NCBI RefSeq assembly: GCF_021698975.1
Contig: NZ_SSXA01000004.1
Span: 25,581 to 89,580 of the forward strand
Length of the DNA: 64,000 nt
Origin: Blastococcus sp. KM273128
GTDB taxonomy: Bacteria > Actinomycetota > Actinomycetes > Mycobacteriales > Geodermatophilaceae
Direction: 5' to 3'
The position numbers and the translations under genes are program-made. Shown one piece after another: positions 53,942 through 62,705 of the stretch (position 1 is the first letter of the stretch; every line of letters starts with the position of its first letter). The notes under the pieces are model-generated. The model saw only the letters and a program-made list of their open reading frames with translations. It had not been told where the DNA came from and did no database searches.

Positions 53942-56269
53942 CTAGTCGACCAGGTCCAGGGCCGCGCCGACCAGGGAGTCGACGTCGAGACCGTGGTAGC
54001 GGTACACGCTCTCCAGGTCACCGCTCTGCCCGAAGCGGGTGACGCCCAGGTGCGCGGCGGGCGCGCCCCGGACCCCGGCGAGGAACGCCAGCGTGTGCGG
54101 GTGCCCGTCGAGGACGGTGACCAGCGGGGTGGCGCGGTCGGCCGGGAACACGCTGTCGAGAACCCACGGCGAGGCCTCGTCGAGCCCCCGCCGGGCCTGC
54201 GCCGCGCGGAACAGCAGCCCCGGGCTGGTGACGACGACGACGTCGGCCGGGAAGCCCAGCCCGTCGAGCCGCTCGGCGGCCGCCAGCGCCTCCGGGACGA
54301 CCGCGCCCATGGCGGCGAGCGTGACCGCCGGGCGGGGCACCCGCCGCAGCGGGTAGGCGCCGGCCACGACCTGGCGACGGCGCCGCTCGCGGGCGGCCGG
54401 GTCGTCCGGCACGGCGGCCAGCGCCTGGTCGACCGGGCGGGTGGAGAGCCGCACGTAGGCCGACCGCCCGCCCGGGCGGCCCATCTGGCCGAGCGCCGCG
54501 AGCAGGCACCACTCCGCGTCGAGGGCGAACGCGGGCTCGTAGGAGAGGCAGCCGGGTTGCTCCAGCCCGATCGACGGCGTCTTGATGGACTGGTGGGCGC
54601 CGCCCTCGGGGGCCAGGGTCACGCCCGACGGCGTCCCGACCAGCAGCGACTGGCCGCCGGCGTAGACGGTGAACGACCACGGCTCCAGCGCCCGCTCCAC
54701 GAACGGGTCGTAGAGGACGCCGATCGGCAGCAGCGGCTGCCCCCACCGCGACCAGGTCGCCCCGAGCTCGCCGATGGCGCCGACGAGGTTGGTCTCGGCG
54801 ATGCCGAGCTCCACGTGCTGCCCCGAGGGCCGCTCCCGCCAGTGCAGGATCGTCTCGGGGTCGTCGGCGAACCAGTTGCGGCGGTCCTCGTGCGACCAGA
54901 CGCCGACCTTGTTCACCCAGCCGCCGAGGTTGGTCGAGCTGGACACGTCGGGGCTGACGGTGACCACCCGCCGGCCCACCTCCGGCGCGGCCCGGTTCAG
55001 GTCGAGCAGCGTGCGCCCCAGCGCGGCCTGGGTCGTCGCCGTCCCCGAGGGCGTGCGGCCGAGGTCGGTCGGGACGTCCGGCGCGCCGGCGTCGGCGGCG
55101 GGGGTGCGGGCCAGCCGGGCGGCGGTGCGGGCGAGCAGACCGGCCGGGGCGCTGCCCGGCGGGAAGCCGGCCCACGGCTGCGTCGGGTCGACGCCGACGC
55201 GCGCGGCGAGCTCGTGCAGCTGGGCCTCGGTGAGCAGCGCCGAGTGGTTCTGCGGGTGCCCCTCGGTGGCCAGGCCGTAGCCCTTGAGCGTGTAGGCGAT
55301 GACGACGGTCGGGCGGGTGTCGTCGATCCGCGCGAAGGCGGACCGCAGCGCGGCGAGGTCGTGCCCGCCGAGGTTGCGCACCGCGGCCAGCAGGTCGGCG
55401 TCTTCGACGCCGGCGATCAGCCCGGCGACCGCGGCCGCCCCCGGCCCCTCCCCCGGCAGCTCGCGGCGGACCTCGTCGGCGGTGCGGCGCAGCAGCCGCT
55501 GGTACTCGGCGTTGCTCATGCCGTCGATGCGGTCGCGCAGCTCCGCGCCGCCGGGCCGGGTGAACAGCTCCTCGAGCAGCCGCCCGTACTTGACGGTGAG
55601 CACCTGCCAGCCGGCGGCGGTGAACATGCCCTGCAGCCGGGTGGCGCCCATGGTGGGGACGACCCGGTCCAGCGACTGCCGGTTGAGGTCGACGACCCAG
55701 ACCACCTCGCCGAGCTCGGCGACCATCGGGTCGAGCACCGCCTCCCAGACGGCGCCCTCGTCGAGCTCGGCGTCGCCGACCAGCGACCACTGGCGCCCGG
55801 TGCCGCCCGCGCCGAACTGCGTGTTGACGTAGCGGCGGGCCAGCGCCCCCCAGATCGGCGCGGTGGCCCCGATGCCGACCGAGCCGGTCGAGTAGTCGGC
55901 CGGGACGGGGTCCTTCAGCCGCGACGGGTAGGACTGCAGGCCGCCGAACTCGCGCAGCGTGGTCAGCCACGAGGCGTCGAGCTGCCCGAGCAGGAACTCC
56001 AGGGCGTGCAGCACCGGGCTGGCGTGCGGCTTGACCGAGACGCGGTCCTCGGCCGTGAGCTGCTCCAGCCACAGCGCCGTCATGATCGTGACCATCGAGG
56101 CGCTGGACGCCTGGTGGCCGCCGACCTTGAGCCCCGAGGGGTTGGGCCGGACCCGGTTGGCGTGGTCGACGACCGCCGTCGCCAGCCACAGCACCCGCTG
56201 CTCGATCTCCCGCAGCGCGGCGTCGTCGGGGGCTTCCGTGGGCGGCGTGCTGGGCGCGAGGTCGGTCAC
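53942..56269 (-). CDS. Transketolase-like/pyruvate dehydrogenase E1-like thiamine diphosphate enzyme
   Basis: A 775-residue protein of the transketolase/AceE superfamily. GLKVGGHQASSASMVTIMTA resembles the AceE N-terminal domain; the thiamine-diphosphate motif is WSLVGDAELDEGAVWEAV followed by WVVDLNRQ (GDxE ... N). TLKGYGLATEGHPQNHSALL and the later ALGELGATWSRW and FTVYAGGQSLL blocks fit AceE. It is shorter than E. coli AceE (887), and annotated in relatives as transketolase-like. The neighbours are arc and trmI; no E2 or E3 gene is nearby, so a PDH role is uncertain. Confidence 0.8.
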   Translation of the reverse strand: MTDLAPSTPPTEAPDDAALREIEQRVLWLATAVVDHANRVRPNPSGLKVGGHQASSASMVTIMTALWLEQLTAEDRVSVKPHASPVLHALEFLLGQLDASWLTTLREFGGLQSYPSRLKDPVPADYSTGSVGIGATAPIWGALARRYVNTQFGAGGTGRQWSLVGDAELDEGAVWEAVLDPMVAELGEVVWVVDLNRQSLDRVVPTMGATRLQGMFTAAGWQVLTVKYGRLLEELFTRPGGAELRDRIDGMSNAEYQRLLRRTADEVRRELPGEGPGAAAVAGLIAGVEDADLLAAVRNLGGHDLAALRSAFARIDDTRPTVVIAYTLKGYGLATEGHPQNHSALLTEAQLHELAARVGVDPTQPWAGFPPGSAPAGLLARTAARLARTPAADAGAPDVPTDLGRTPSGTATTQAALGRTLLDLNRAAPEVGRRVVTVSPDVSSSTNLGGWVNKVGVWSHEDRRNWFADDPETILHWRERPSGQHVELGIAETNLVGAIGELGATWSRWGQPLLPIGVLYDPFVERALEPWSFTVYAGGQSLLVGTPSGVTLAPEGGAHQSIKTPSIGLEQPGCLSYEPAFALDAEWCLLAALGQMGRPGGRSAYVRLSTRPVDQALAAVPDDPAARERRRRQVVAGAYPLRRVPRPAVTLAAMGAVVPEALAAAERLDGLGFPADVVVVTSPGLLFRAAQARRGLDEASPWVLDSVFPADRATPLVTVLDGHPHTLAFLAGVRGAPAAHLGVTRFGQSGDLESVYRYHGLDVDSLVGAALDLVD

Positions 56270-56291
56270 GGCGGGCTCCTCCGGGCTCGGG

Positions 56292-57308
<1,017 letters not shown>

Positions 57309-57322
57309 CTAGCCTCGGGTGC

Positions 57323-58267
57323 ATGACGGCGATGGTGCAGACCGACCTGGCGACCGACGGCCCCGCGGCAGCGGTCGCGCCGGCCGAGGAGGTCGCCCCG
57401 CGCCGTCCCTCCCTCTCCCCCAGCCGCGCGGCCGACTTCAAGACGTGCCCGCTGCTCTACCGCTTCCGCACGATCGACCGGCTGCCCGAGCGCAAGAGCC
57501 TCGCCGCCGTCCGCGGCACGCTGGTCCACTCCGTGCTGGAGCGCCTGTACGACCTGCCCCCGGCGCAGCGCACCCCCGAGCACGCCTTGGAGCTGGTGGA
57601 GCCGGCCTGGGCGGAGCTGCGCGACGAGCCGGGCATCGCCGAGCTGTTCGAGACCGGGCAGGAGGACGGCGCCGAGAGCGACGCGAACGCCCCCGAGTCG
57701 GTGGCGGCGTGGCTCGCCTCCGCGGGCAAGCTGGTCGAGAAGTACTTCGCCCTGGAGGACCCGCGCCGCATCCAGCCGGCCGGCCGCGAGGAGCTCGTCG
57801 AGGTCACCCTGCCCGACGGGCTGCTGCTGCGCGGCTACGTCGACCGGCTGGACGTCGCCCCGAACGGCGCGCTGCGGGTGGTCGACTACAAGACCGGCTC
57901 GATGCCGCGCGAGGCGTTCGAGTCCAAGGCGCTGTTCCAGATGAAGTTCTACGCGCTGGTGCTGTGGCGCACCCGCGGGGTCGTCGCCGCCCAGCTGAAG
58001 CTGCTCTACCTGGGCGACGGCGACGCGCTGACCTACGCCCCCGAGGAGGCGGAGCTGGTCCGCTTCGAGCGCACCCTCCTGGCCATCTGGTCGGCGATCG
58101 AGCGGGCGGTGGCCACCGGCGAGTTCCGGCCGAACAAGAGCCGGCTGTGCGGCTGGTGCGACCACCAGGCGCTCTGCCCGGAGTTCGGCGGCACGCCCCC
58201 GCCGTTCCCGGCCGAAGCCGCTGCTGCGGCAGGGTGGCGGACGACGCTGCCGGTCACCCCGGTCTGA
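57323..58267 (+). CDS. RecB family PD-(D/E)XK exonuclease
   Basis: A 314-residue nuclease of the RecB/AddB C-terminal type. LSPSRAADFKTCPLLYRFRT starts the conserved core; GTLVHSVLERLYDLP holds the first histidine/glutamate; RVVDYKTGSMPREAFESKAL is the D-x-K catalytic site; and C-terminal CGWCDHQALCPEFGG with the first cysteine of FKTC gives the four-cysteine [4Fe-4S] arrangement. Homologue of Rv2119 beside trmI. ATG follows TAGCCT, so leaderless. Confidence 0.92.
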   Translation: MTAMVQTDLATDGPAAAVAPAEEVAPRRPSLSPSRAADFKTCPLLYRFRTIDRLPERKSLAAVRGTLVHSVLERLYDLPPAQRTPEHALELVEPAWAELRDEPGIAELFETGQEDGAESDANAPESVAAWLASAGKLVEKYFALEDPRRIQPAGREELVEVTLPDGLLLRGYVDRLDVAPNGALRVVDYKTGSMPREAFESKALFQMKFYALVLWRTRGVVAAQLKLLYLGDGDALTYAPEEAELVRFERTLLAIWSAIERAVATGEFRPNKSRLCGWCDHQALCPEFGGTPPPFPAEAAAAAGWRTTLPVTPV

Positions 58268-58315
58268 GCCGCAGCGCGCGGGCGTCGGCATCCGCGCCGC
58301 CCGCGCGCCGGCGGA

Positions 58316-59011
58316 TCAGCAGGACGCGGCCTCCCGGGCGGCGAGGACGCCGGCCAGCTCGCCCACGCCCGTCCCGGCCAGGGTCTCCACCAGCGTGAGC
58401 CCGGGCGCGGGCGGCACCGGCTGCATCGCCGGAACCCCGAGCACCGCCATGCCGGCGGCCAGCCCGGAGGTCACGCCCACCAGCGAGTCCTCGACCACGA
58501 CACAGGCCGACGGCGCCACGTCCAGCGCGGCGGCCGCCTGCAGGTAGGGCGCCGGGTCGGGCTTGCGCGCGGACACCTCGTCGCCGCACACCGTCACGTC
58601 GAACGGGCTGCCACCCAGGTCCGCGGCGATGCTGCCCAGCACGATGTCGGCGAGCCGGCGCGGCGTCGTCGTCACCAGCGCCGTGCGCACCCCCGCGGCC
58701 CGCACGGCCGCCACCAGCTCCCGGGCCCCGGGCTGCCAGGTGACGCCCGAGCCCATGCGCTCGGCGACCCGCTCCTCCACCCACCGGGCGTCGGCCTGCA
58801 ACTGCTCCTCCGAGCGGACCACGCCCAGGTCGGCGTGCAGCACCTGCATCGAGCGGCGCATGCTCGTCCCGACGGTCCGGGCGCGCGCCTCGGGTGACAT
58901 GCGCCCGCCCAGCGACGCGGCGAGCTCGAACATCGCCTCGCCCCAGTACTCCTCGGTCTGCACCAGCGTGCCGTCCATGTCGAACAGGACGGCGGCGAGC
59001 TCGTTCGGCAT
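58316..59011 (-). CDS. HAD superfamily phosphatase
   Basis: A 231-residue hydrolase: motif I AVLFDMDGTLVQTEEYWGEA near residue 9, motif II TALVTTTPRRLADI, motif III with lysine in SARKPDPAPYLQAA, and motif IV ACVVVEDSLVGVTSG. The cap is the small C1 type. Subfamily beta-phosphoglucomutase/phosphatase-like; the substrate is unknown. ATG at 59011 is used; the longer frame up to 59275 is Arg/Pro/Gly-rich and rejected. Confidence 0.9.
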   Translation of the reverse strand: MPNELAAVLFDMDGTLVQTEEYWGEAMFELAASLGGRMSPEARARTVGTSMRRSMQVLHADLGVVRSEEQLQADARWVEERVAERMGSGVTWQPGARELVAAVRAAGVRTALVTTTPRRLADIVLGSIAADLGGSPFDVTVCGDEVSARKPDPAPYLQAAAALDVAPSACVVVEDSLVGVTSGLAAGMAVLGVPAMQPVPPAPGLTLVETLAGTGVGELAGVLAAREAASC

Positions 59012-59246
59012 CAGGGTTGCGACGTTCCTTCGCGACGGGTTCCCGGCCGCGCGGGGGCACGGCGGGGACGGGTGGAGCAGACCTCGACCGTCCCCGGCGG
59101 GCGTCCACGCGGTGGGTGTTCCGCGCGGCCGAGTCTCCCAGCACCCACGGACCGCAGGGGACGGGCCCCTGGAGCCGGCCCCCTCCTCCGGGTCAGGCCG
59201 GTCACGACGGCTCCAGCAGTCCCGATCGCCGGCCGATGACGGACCG

Positions 59247-60242
59247 GTGAGCGCAGTGTCGGCCGAGCCGGTCACCCGGGACGTCGCCTCCCCCCGGGCG
59301 ATGGCGCGGACCCTGGCGCTCTTCTACGTCGCCGGCGGGAGCACGGCGGTGCTGGCCGTGGGCGGCGGGAGCGACCAGCCCGGGCGCCGGTGGCTGGTCG
59401 CCGGGATCGGCCTGCTGGCCGTGGGCGTGGGTGCCGGGATCCTCCGGTGGGACGTCGTCCCGCCGCGCGTCGTGCAGGGCGGCCTGGTCACGGTGGGCAG
59501 CTGCCTGATCGGGACGGTCGTGGTCCTCTCCCCCGACGCCGCCACCGCCGTCATCTGCGCGTCGATCAGCGCCTTCGTCGGCGTCATCGCCTGCTTCTTC
59601 GCCGACCGTCGGGTGGCCGTGGCGCACGTCGCGACCGTCGTGGGCGTCACCACCTCGGCCCTCCTGCTGCGCGGCGACGCGTCGGCCGTGGCCGCCGCGG
59701 CGCTGGCGGTCGTCGTGAGCACCCTCGCCTCCGTGACCCGCGCCCTGGTCCTGCGGGCCTCCGACGCGGGCAGCGACTCGCTCACGGGGCTGGCCAACCG
59801 GCGCGCTTTCGACGAGGCGCTCGGTGAGCACGTCCGGCGCCCCGACGTCCCGCTCTCCGCGGCGCTGCTCGACCTCGACCACTTCAAGCAGATCAACGAC
59901 ACCGACGGGCACGAGGCCGGCGATCACCTGCTGCGCCGGGTCGCCGGCAGCTGGCGGCCGGCGCTGCCAGCCGGTGCGCTGCTGGCCCGGCACGGCGGCG
60001 ACGAGTTCGCCCTCCTGCTGCCCGGGCTGGACGGTCCCGACGCGCTGGCGCTGGTCCGGCGCCTCTGCGCACTCGTGCCGGGCGTCGGCGTCTCCGCGGG
60101 TGTCGCCCAGCGCTGCCCCGGGGACTCCGCCGCCCAGCTGATGCGGCGCGCCGACCTGGCCCTCTACCGCGTCAAGGCCGCCGGCCGAGGATCGGCCGCG
60201 CTGCACAGCGACGCCTGCCCCGAGGCGAGCCCGTCCCGATGA
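59247..60242 (+). CDS. Membrane GGDEF domain protein (diguanylate cyclase)
   Basis: A 331-residue protein: about six transmembrane helices (residues 20-170) and a C-terminal GGDEF domain starting SLTGLANRRAFDEAL. The active-site loop is RHGGDEFALLLPG, so catalysis of cyclic di-GMP is likely; ALLDLDHFKQINDTDGHEAG is the conserved metal-binding block. No RxxD inhibitory site is evident five residues upstream of the active site. GTG at 59247 is inferred from the first membrane segment. Divergent from the HAD gene by 235 bases, which hold no other feature. Confidence 0.92.
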   Translation: MSAVSAEPVTRDVASPRAMARTLALFYVAGGSTAVLAVGGGSDQPGRRWLVAGIGLLAVGVGAGILRWDVVPPRVVQGGLVTVGSCLIGTVVVLSPDAATAVICASISAFVGVIACFFADRRVAVAHVATVVGVTTSALLLRGDASAVAAAALAVVVSTLASVTRALVLRASDAGSDSLTGLANRRAFDEALGEHVRRPDVPLSAALLDLDHFKQINDTDGHEAGDHLLRRVAGSWRPALPAGALLARHGGDEFALLLPGLDGPDALALVRRLCALVPGVGVSAGVAQRCPGDSAAQLMRRADLALYRVKAAGRGSAALHSDACPEASPSR

Positions 60243-60270
60243 CGCCGGGGACCGCACACCGCCGGGTGGA

Positions 60271-60969
60271 TCAGGCGGGTCGGGTCCCCACCAGTGTCGC
60301 GAAGGCGATGACGTTGTCCTCGTAGCTGCGGGCGGAGGAGTCGAAGTCACCACCGCAGGTGATCAGCCGCAACTGCGCGTCCTCGGTGTTGCCGTAGACC
60401 GCGAGGGTCGGGAAGTCGTCCTTCGGGTGCCGCTCGACCCGGTCGACGGCGAAGACCGCGACCGTGCCGTCCGCACGGGCCACCTCCACCTCGTCGCCGG
60501 GCCGCAGGGCACCGAGGTCGAAGAAGATGCCGGGCCCGTGCTCGGCGGAGTCCACGTGCCCGAGCAGCACGGCGGGCCCGACCGCCCCCGGGGCCGGTCC
60601 GCGCTCGTACCAACCGGCCTGGTCGTCGGGGCCCAGCGGCGGGACCTCGACGGTGCCGTCGTCGTTCAGCCCGAGCCGCAGCAGGTCGCTGGTCACGCCG
60701 ATGGCGGGAACGCTCACCGAGACCGGCTCGGCGGCCTGTGCGGCCTGTGCGGCCTGTGCGGCCGGGGCTGCCGGCACGTCCGGGGCGGCCGGCACGGCGG
60801 GCGTCGAGCGCGTGGCCGGTGCCGACCCCTCGGTCGCGGCCGCCGGCCGGGGCGCCTGCCGCTGCCCGCTCACCACCACGGCCAGGGCGACGGCGGCCAC
60901 GAGGGCCAGGCCCACGGCCAGCGCCATCCAGCGGCGGGTGCTCGGTCGAGGGGCGTCGTGATCGGTCAC
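60271..60969 (-). CDS. Class F sortase
   Basis: A 232-residue transpeptidase. An N-terminal membrane anchor (about 13-33), a low-complexity linker with AAQAAQAAQAA from a 9-bp triple repeat at 60729-60762, and the catalytic domain: VLLGHVDSAEHGPGIF (His), LRLITCGGDFDSSARSY (Cys in TC, Arg downstream). This Class F type is typical for actinobacteria. Transcribed 80 bases downstream of the CHRD protein gene, so the two may form an operon. The sorting target is unclear. Confidence 0.9.
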   Translation of the reverse strand: MTDHDAPRPSTRRWMALAVGLALVAAVALAVVVSGQRQAPRPAAATEGSAPATRSTPAVPAAPDVPAAPAAQAAQAAQAAEPVSVSVPAIGVTSDLLRLGLNDDGTVEVPPLGPDDQAGWYERGPAPGAVGPAVLLGHVDSAEHGPGIFFDLGALRPGDEVEVARADGTVAVFAVDRVERHPKDDFPTLAVYGNTEDAQLRLITCGGDFDSSARSYEDNVIAFATLVGTRPA

Positions 60970-61048
60970 GCGAGGTCCTCCCGGGAGTGGTGGGCGGGGT
61001 GCGGGCCGCGCGGGAGGCGTGCTGCCCCCCGCGCGGCCCGGCGCCGGA

Positions 61049-61819
61049 TCAGGCCTGGTCGGCCTGGCGACGGCGGTAGGCGACGGTGCCCGCGGCGACC
61101 GCACCGGCCGCGGCGAGCGCCCCGACGCCGATGGCGGCCTGGTTCTCGGTACCGGCCGTGCTGCCCGCCCCGGTCTCGGCACCGCCGGCAGGGGCGGCGC
61201 CCATCTGGGCGGTCTCGAGCACACCGCAGGCCGCCGGGGCGGTGGCCTCCATGGGCAGCGACGGGTCGAGGTCGCTCATGACGTCACCGTCGTAGGCGCC
61301 CGAGCCGTCCTTGTCCACGCCGTGGAGCACCAGCACGGCAGTGCCGACCTCGAAGGCCTGGTGCACCTCGTCGCTGACCTCGAAGGTCCGCTCGTAGCTG
61401 ATCGAGCCGCCCTCGGCGGTCGGGAAGCGGTCGATGGCCAGGCCGCTGTCCGGACCGGTGTCACCGGTCGTGGTCAGCGACGACCCGATCGCCCCGTAGT
61501 AGGGGGCGCCCTCGGTGACGCTGACGAAGCCGTCACCGTTCTCGTCGTCCGCGTCGGTGGGGCACGCGCCCTGCGCACCGATGTGGAAGTGCTGGGCGTG
61601 CGGCGACCCGGCTAGCAGGCCGGTGGCCTCGATCATCACGGTGGCGGTGTTGCCGTCCAGGGTGACCATGCCGGTGCCCGCAACCCCGGATGCGTTGAGC
61701 GCGGCGAGGTCGGCCTGGTAGCTGTGCGGGCCCTCGTGCGCCGAGGCGGTGGAGACGGCCAGCAACGGGAAGGCCGCGGCGGCCAGGGCGACGGTCGGGA
61801 GTGCGAGTGCCTTGCGCAA
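61049..61819 (-). CDS. Secreted CHRD-domain surface protein
   Basis: A 256-residue protein: signal peptide ending TASAHEG near 27, a CHRD-type domain (ATGLLAGSPHAQHFHIG, CPTDADDENGDGF, ALVLHGVDKDG), a Gly/Ala-rich linker, and a C-terminal helix AAIGVGALAAAGAVAAGTVA followed by YRRRQADQA, like a cell-wall sorting tail but without LPxTG or LAxTG before it. DENGDGFVSV and DKDGSGAYDGD resemble calcium-binding loops. It may be membrane anchored and processed by the adjacent sortase in a non-standard way, or only anchored. Confidence 0.85.
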   Translation of the reverse strand: MRKALALPTVALAAAAFPLLAVSTASAHEGPHSYQADLAALNASGVAGTGMVTLDGNTATVMIEATGLLAGSPHAQHFHIGAQGACPTDADDENGDGFVSVTEGAPYYGAIGSSLTTTGDTGPDSGLAIDRFPTAEGGSISYERTFEVSDEVHQAFEVGTAVLVLHGVDKDGSGAYDGDVMSDLDPSLPMEATAPAACGVLETAQMGAAPAGGAETGAGSTAGTENQAAIGVGALAAAGAVAAGTVAYRRRQADQA

Positions 61820-62106
61820 GGTGTGCTCCTCGTGGTCGGAAGGGGGCGGCGGTCGGCGACCGTCCGCCCGTCGTGCCGGCCGGTGCGTCGTGCACCGACC
61901 GTGGTTCCGGTCCGGGGACCTGAGCAGCGCGCCGGTCCCCCGGCGCCTCGCTGCACGTCCTGCATTCGGAGGCCGGCCCGGGATCGGTTCACCCCGGTTT
62001 TGGGGAGGCCGTGACCCCGTGGGTGGTGGTCGACCGGAACGGCCCGGTGCCGGAGGCTGGCCGTGCCCCGGGCAACCGGAAACCCCGCTGGGAACGAAGG
62101 ACGGGC

Positions 62107-62705
62107 ATGACTGCTTCGCGACAGGTCCACCGGCGGAGGGGGGCCGCGCTGCTGCTCGCCGTGGTGGCCGGCGTGCTCCTCGTCGGCACGGCCCCGGCCG
62201 CGCTCGCGCACGACGGACTGGTGGGCACCGCCCCGGGGGCCGGGACCACCGTCCCCGCGCCCCCGGCCACGGTCGAGCTCGAGTTCACCGGTGCACCCCT
62301 CCCCCTCGGCACCCTCGTGCAGGTGACGGACGCCGCCGGCGCCGTCGTCTCCGAGGGCGATCCGGAGATCCGTGGCACACCGTCGTCCAGGCGCTCGCCG
62401 GCGAGCTGCCGGCCGGCGGCTACCAGGTCCGGTGGCGCAGCACCTCCTCCGACGGCCACGCGCTGACGGGCTCGTTCGACTTCACCGTCGCCACCGCGAG
62501 CACCCCGGCCCCGGGACCGTCGGCACCCGTCGCGCCCGCACCCGTCGCGCCCGCACCCGTCTCGGCCGCACCCGCGGCTGCGGTCGAGGACGTGCAGCCG
62601 ACGTCCAGCGGCATCCCCGTCGACGGCGTCTGGCTCGCCACCGGCGCGGTCGTCCTCGTGGGGCTCGGCGTCCTCCTGGCGAGCCGGCAGCGCGGGCGCC
62701 GGTGA
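62107..62705 (+). pseudogene. copC: CopC copper-resistance protein gene, one-base frameshift
   Basis: The frame from ATG 62107 gives a signal peptide ending LAHDGLVGTAPGAG, with the N-terminal copper-binding histidine, and runs to VVSEGDPEIRG. From about 62374 the CopC sequence continues in the next frame: HTVVQALAGELPAGGYQVRW, then SDGHALTGSFDFTV, a Pro/Ala linker and a C-terminal membrane helix. Adding one base near 62374-62377 restores the match to CopC (GxTVVQxL). This is a one-base deletion, whether real or a sequencing error. It is coupled to copD (GTGA). Confidence 0.8.
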
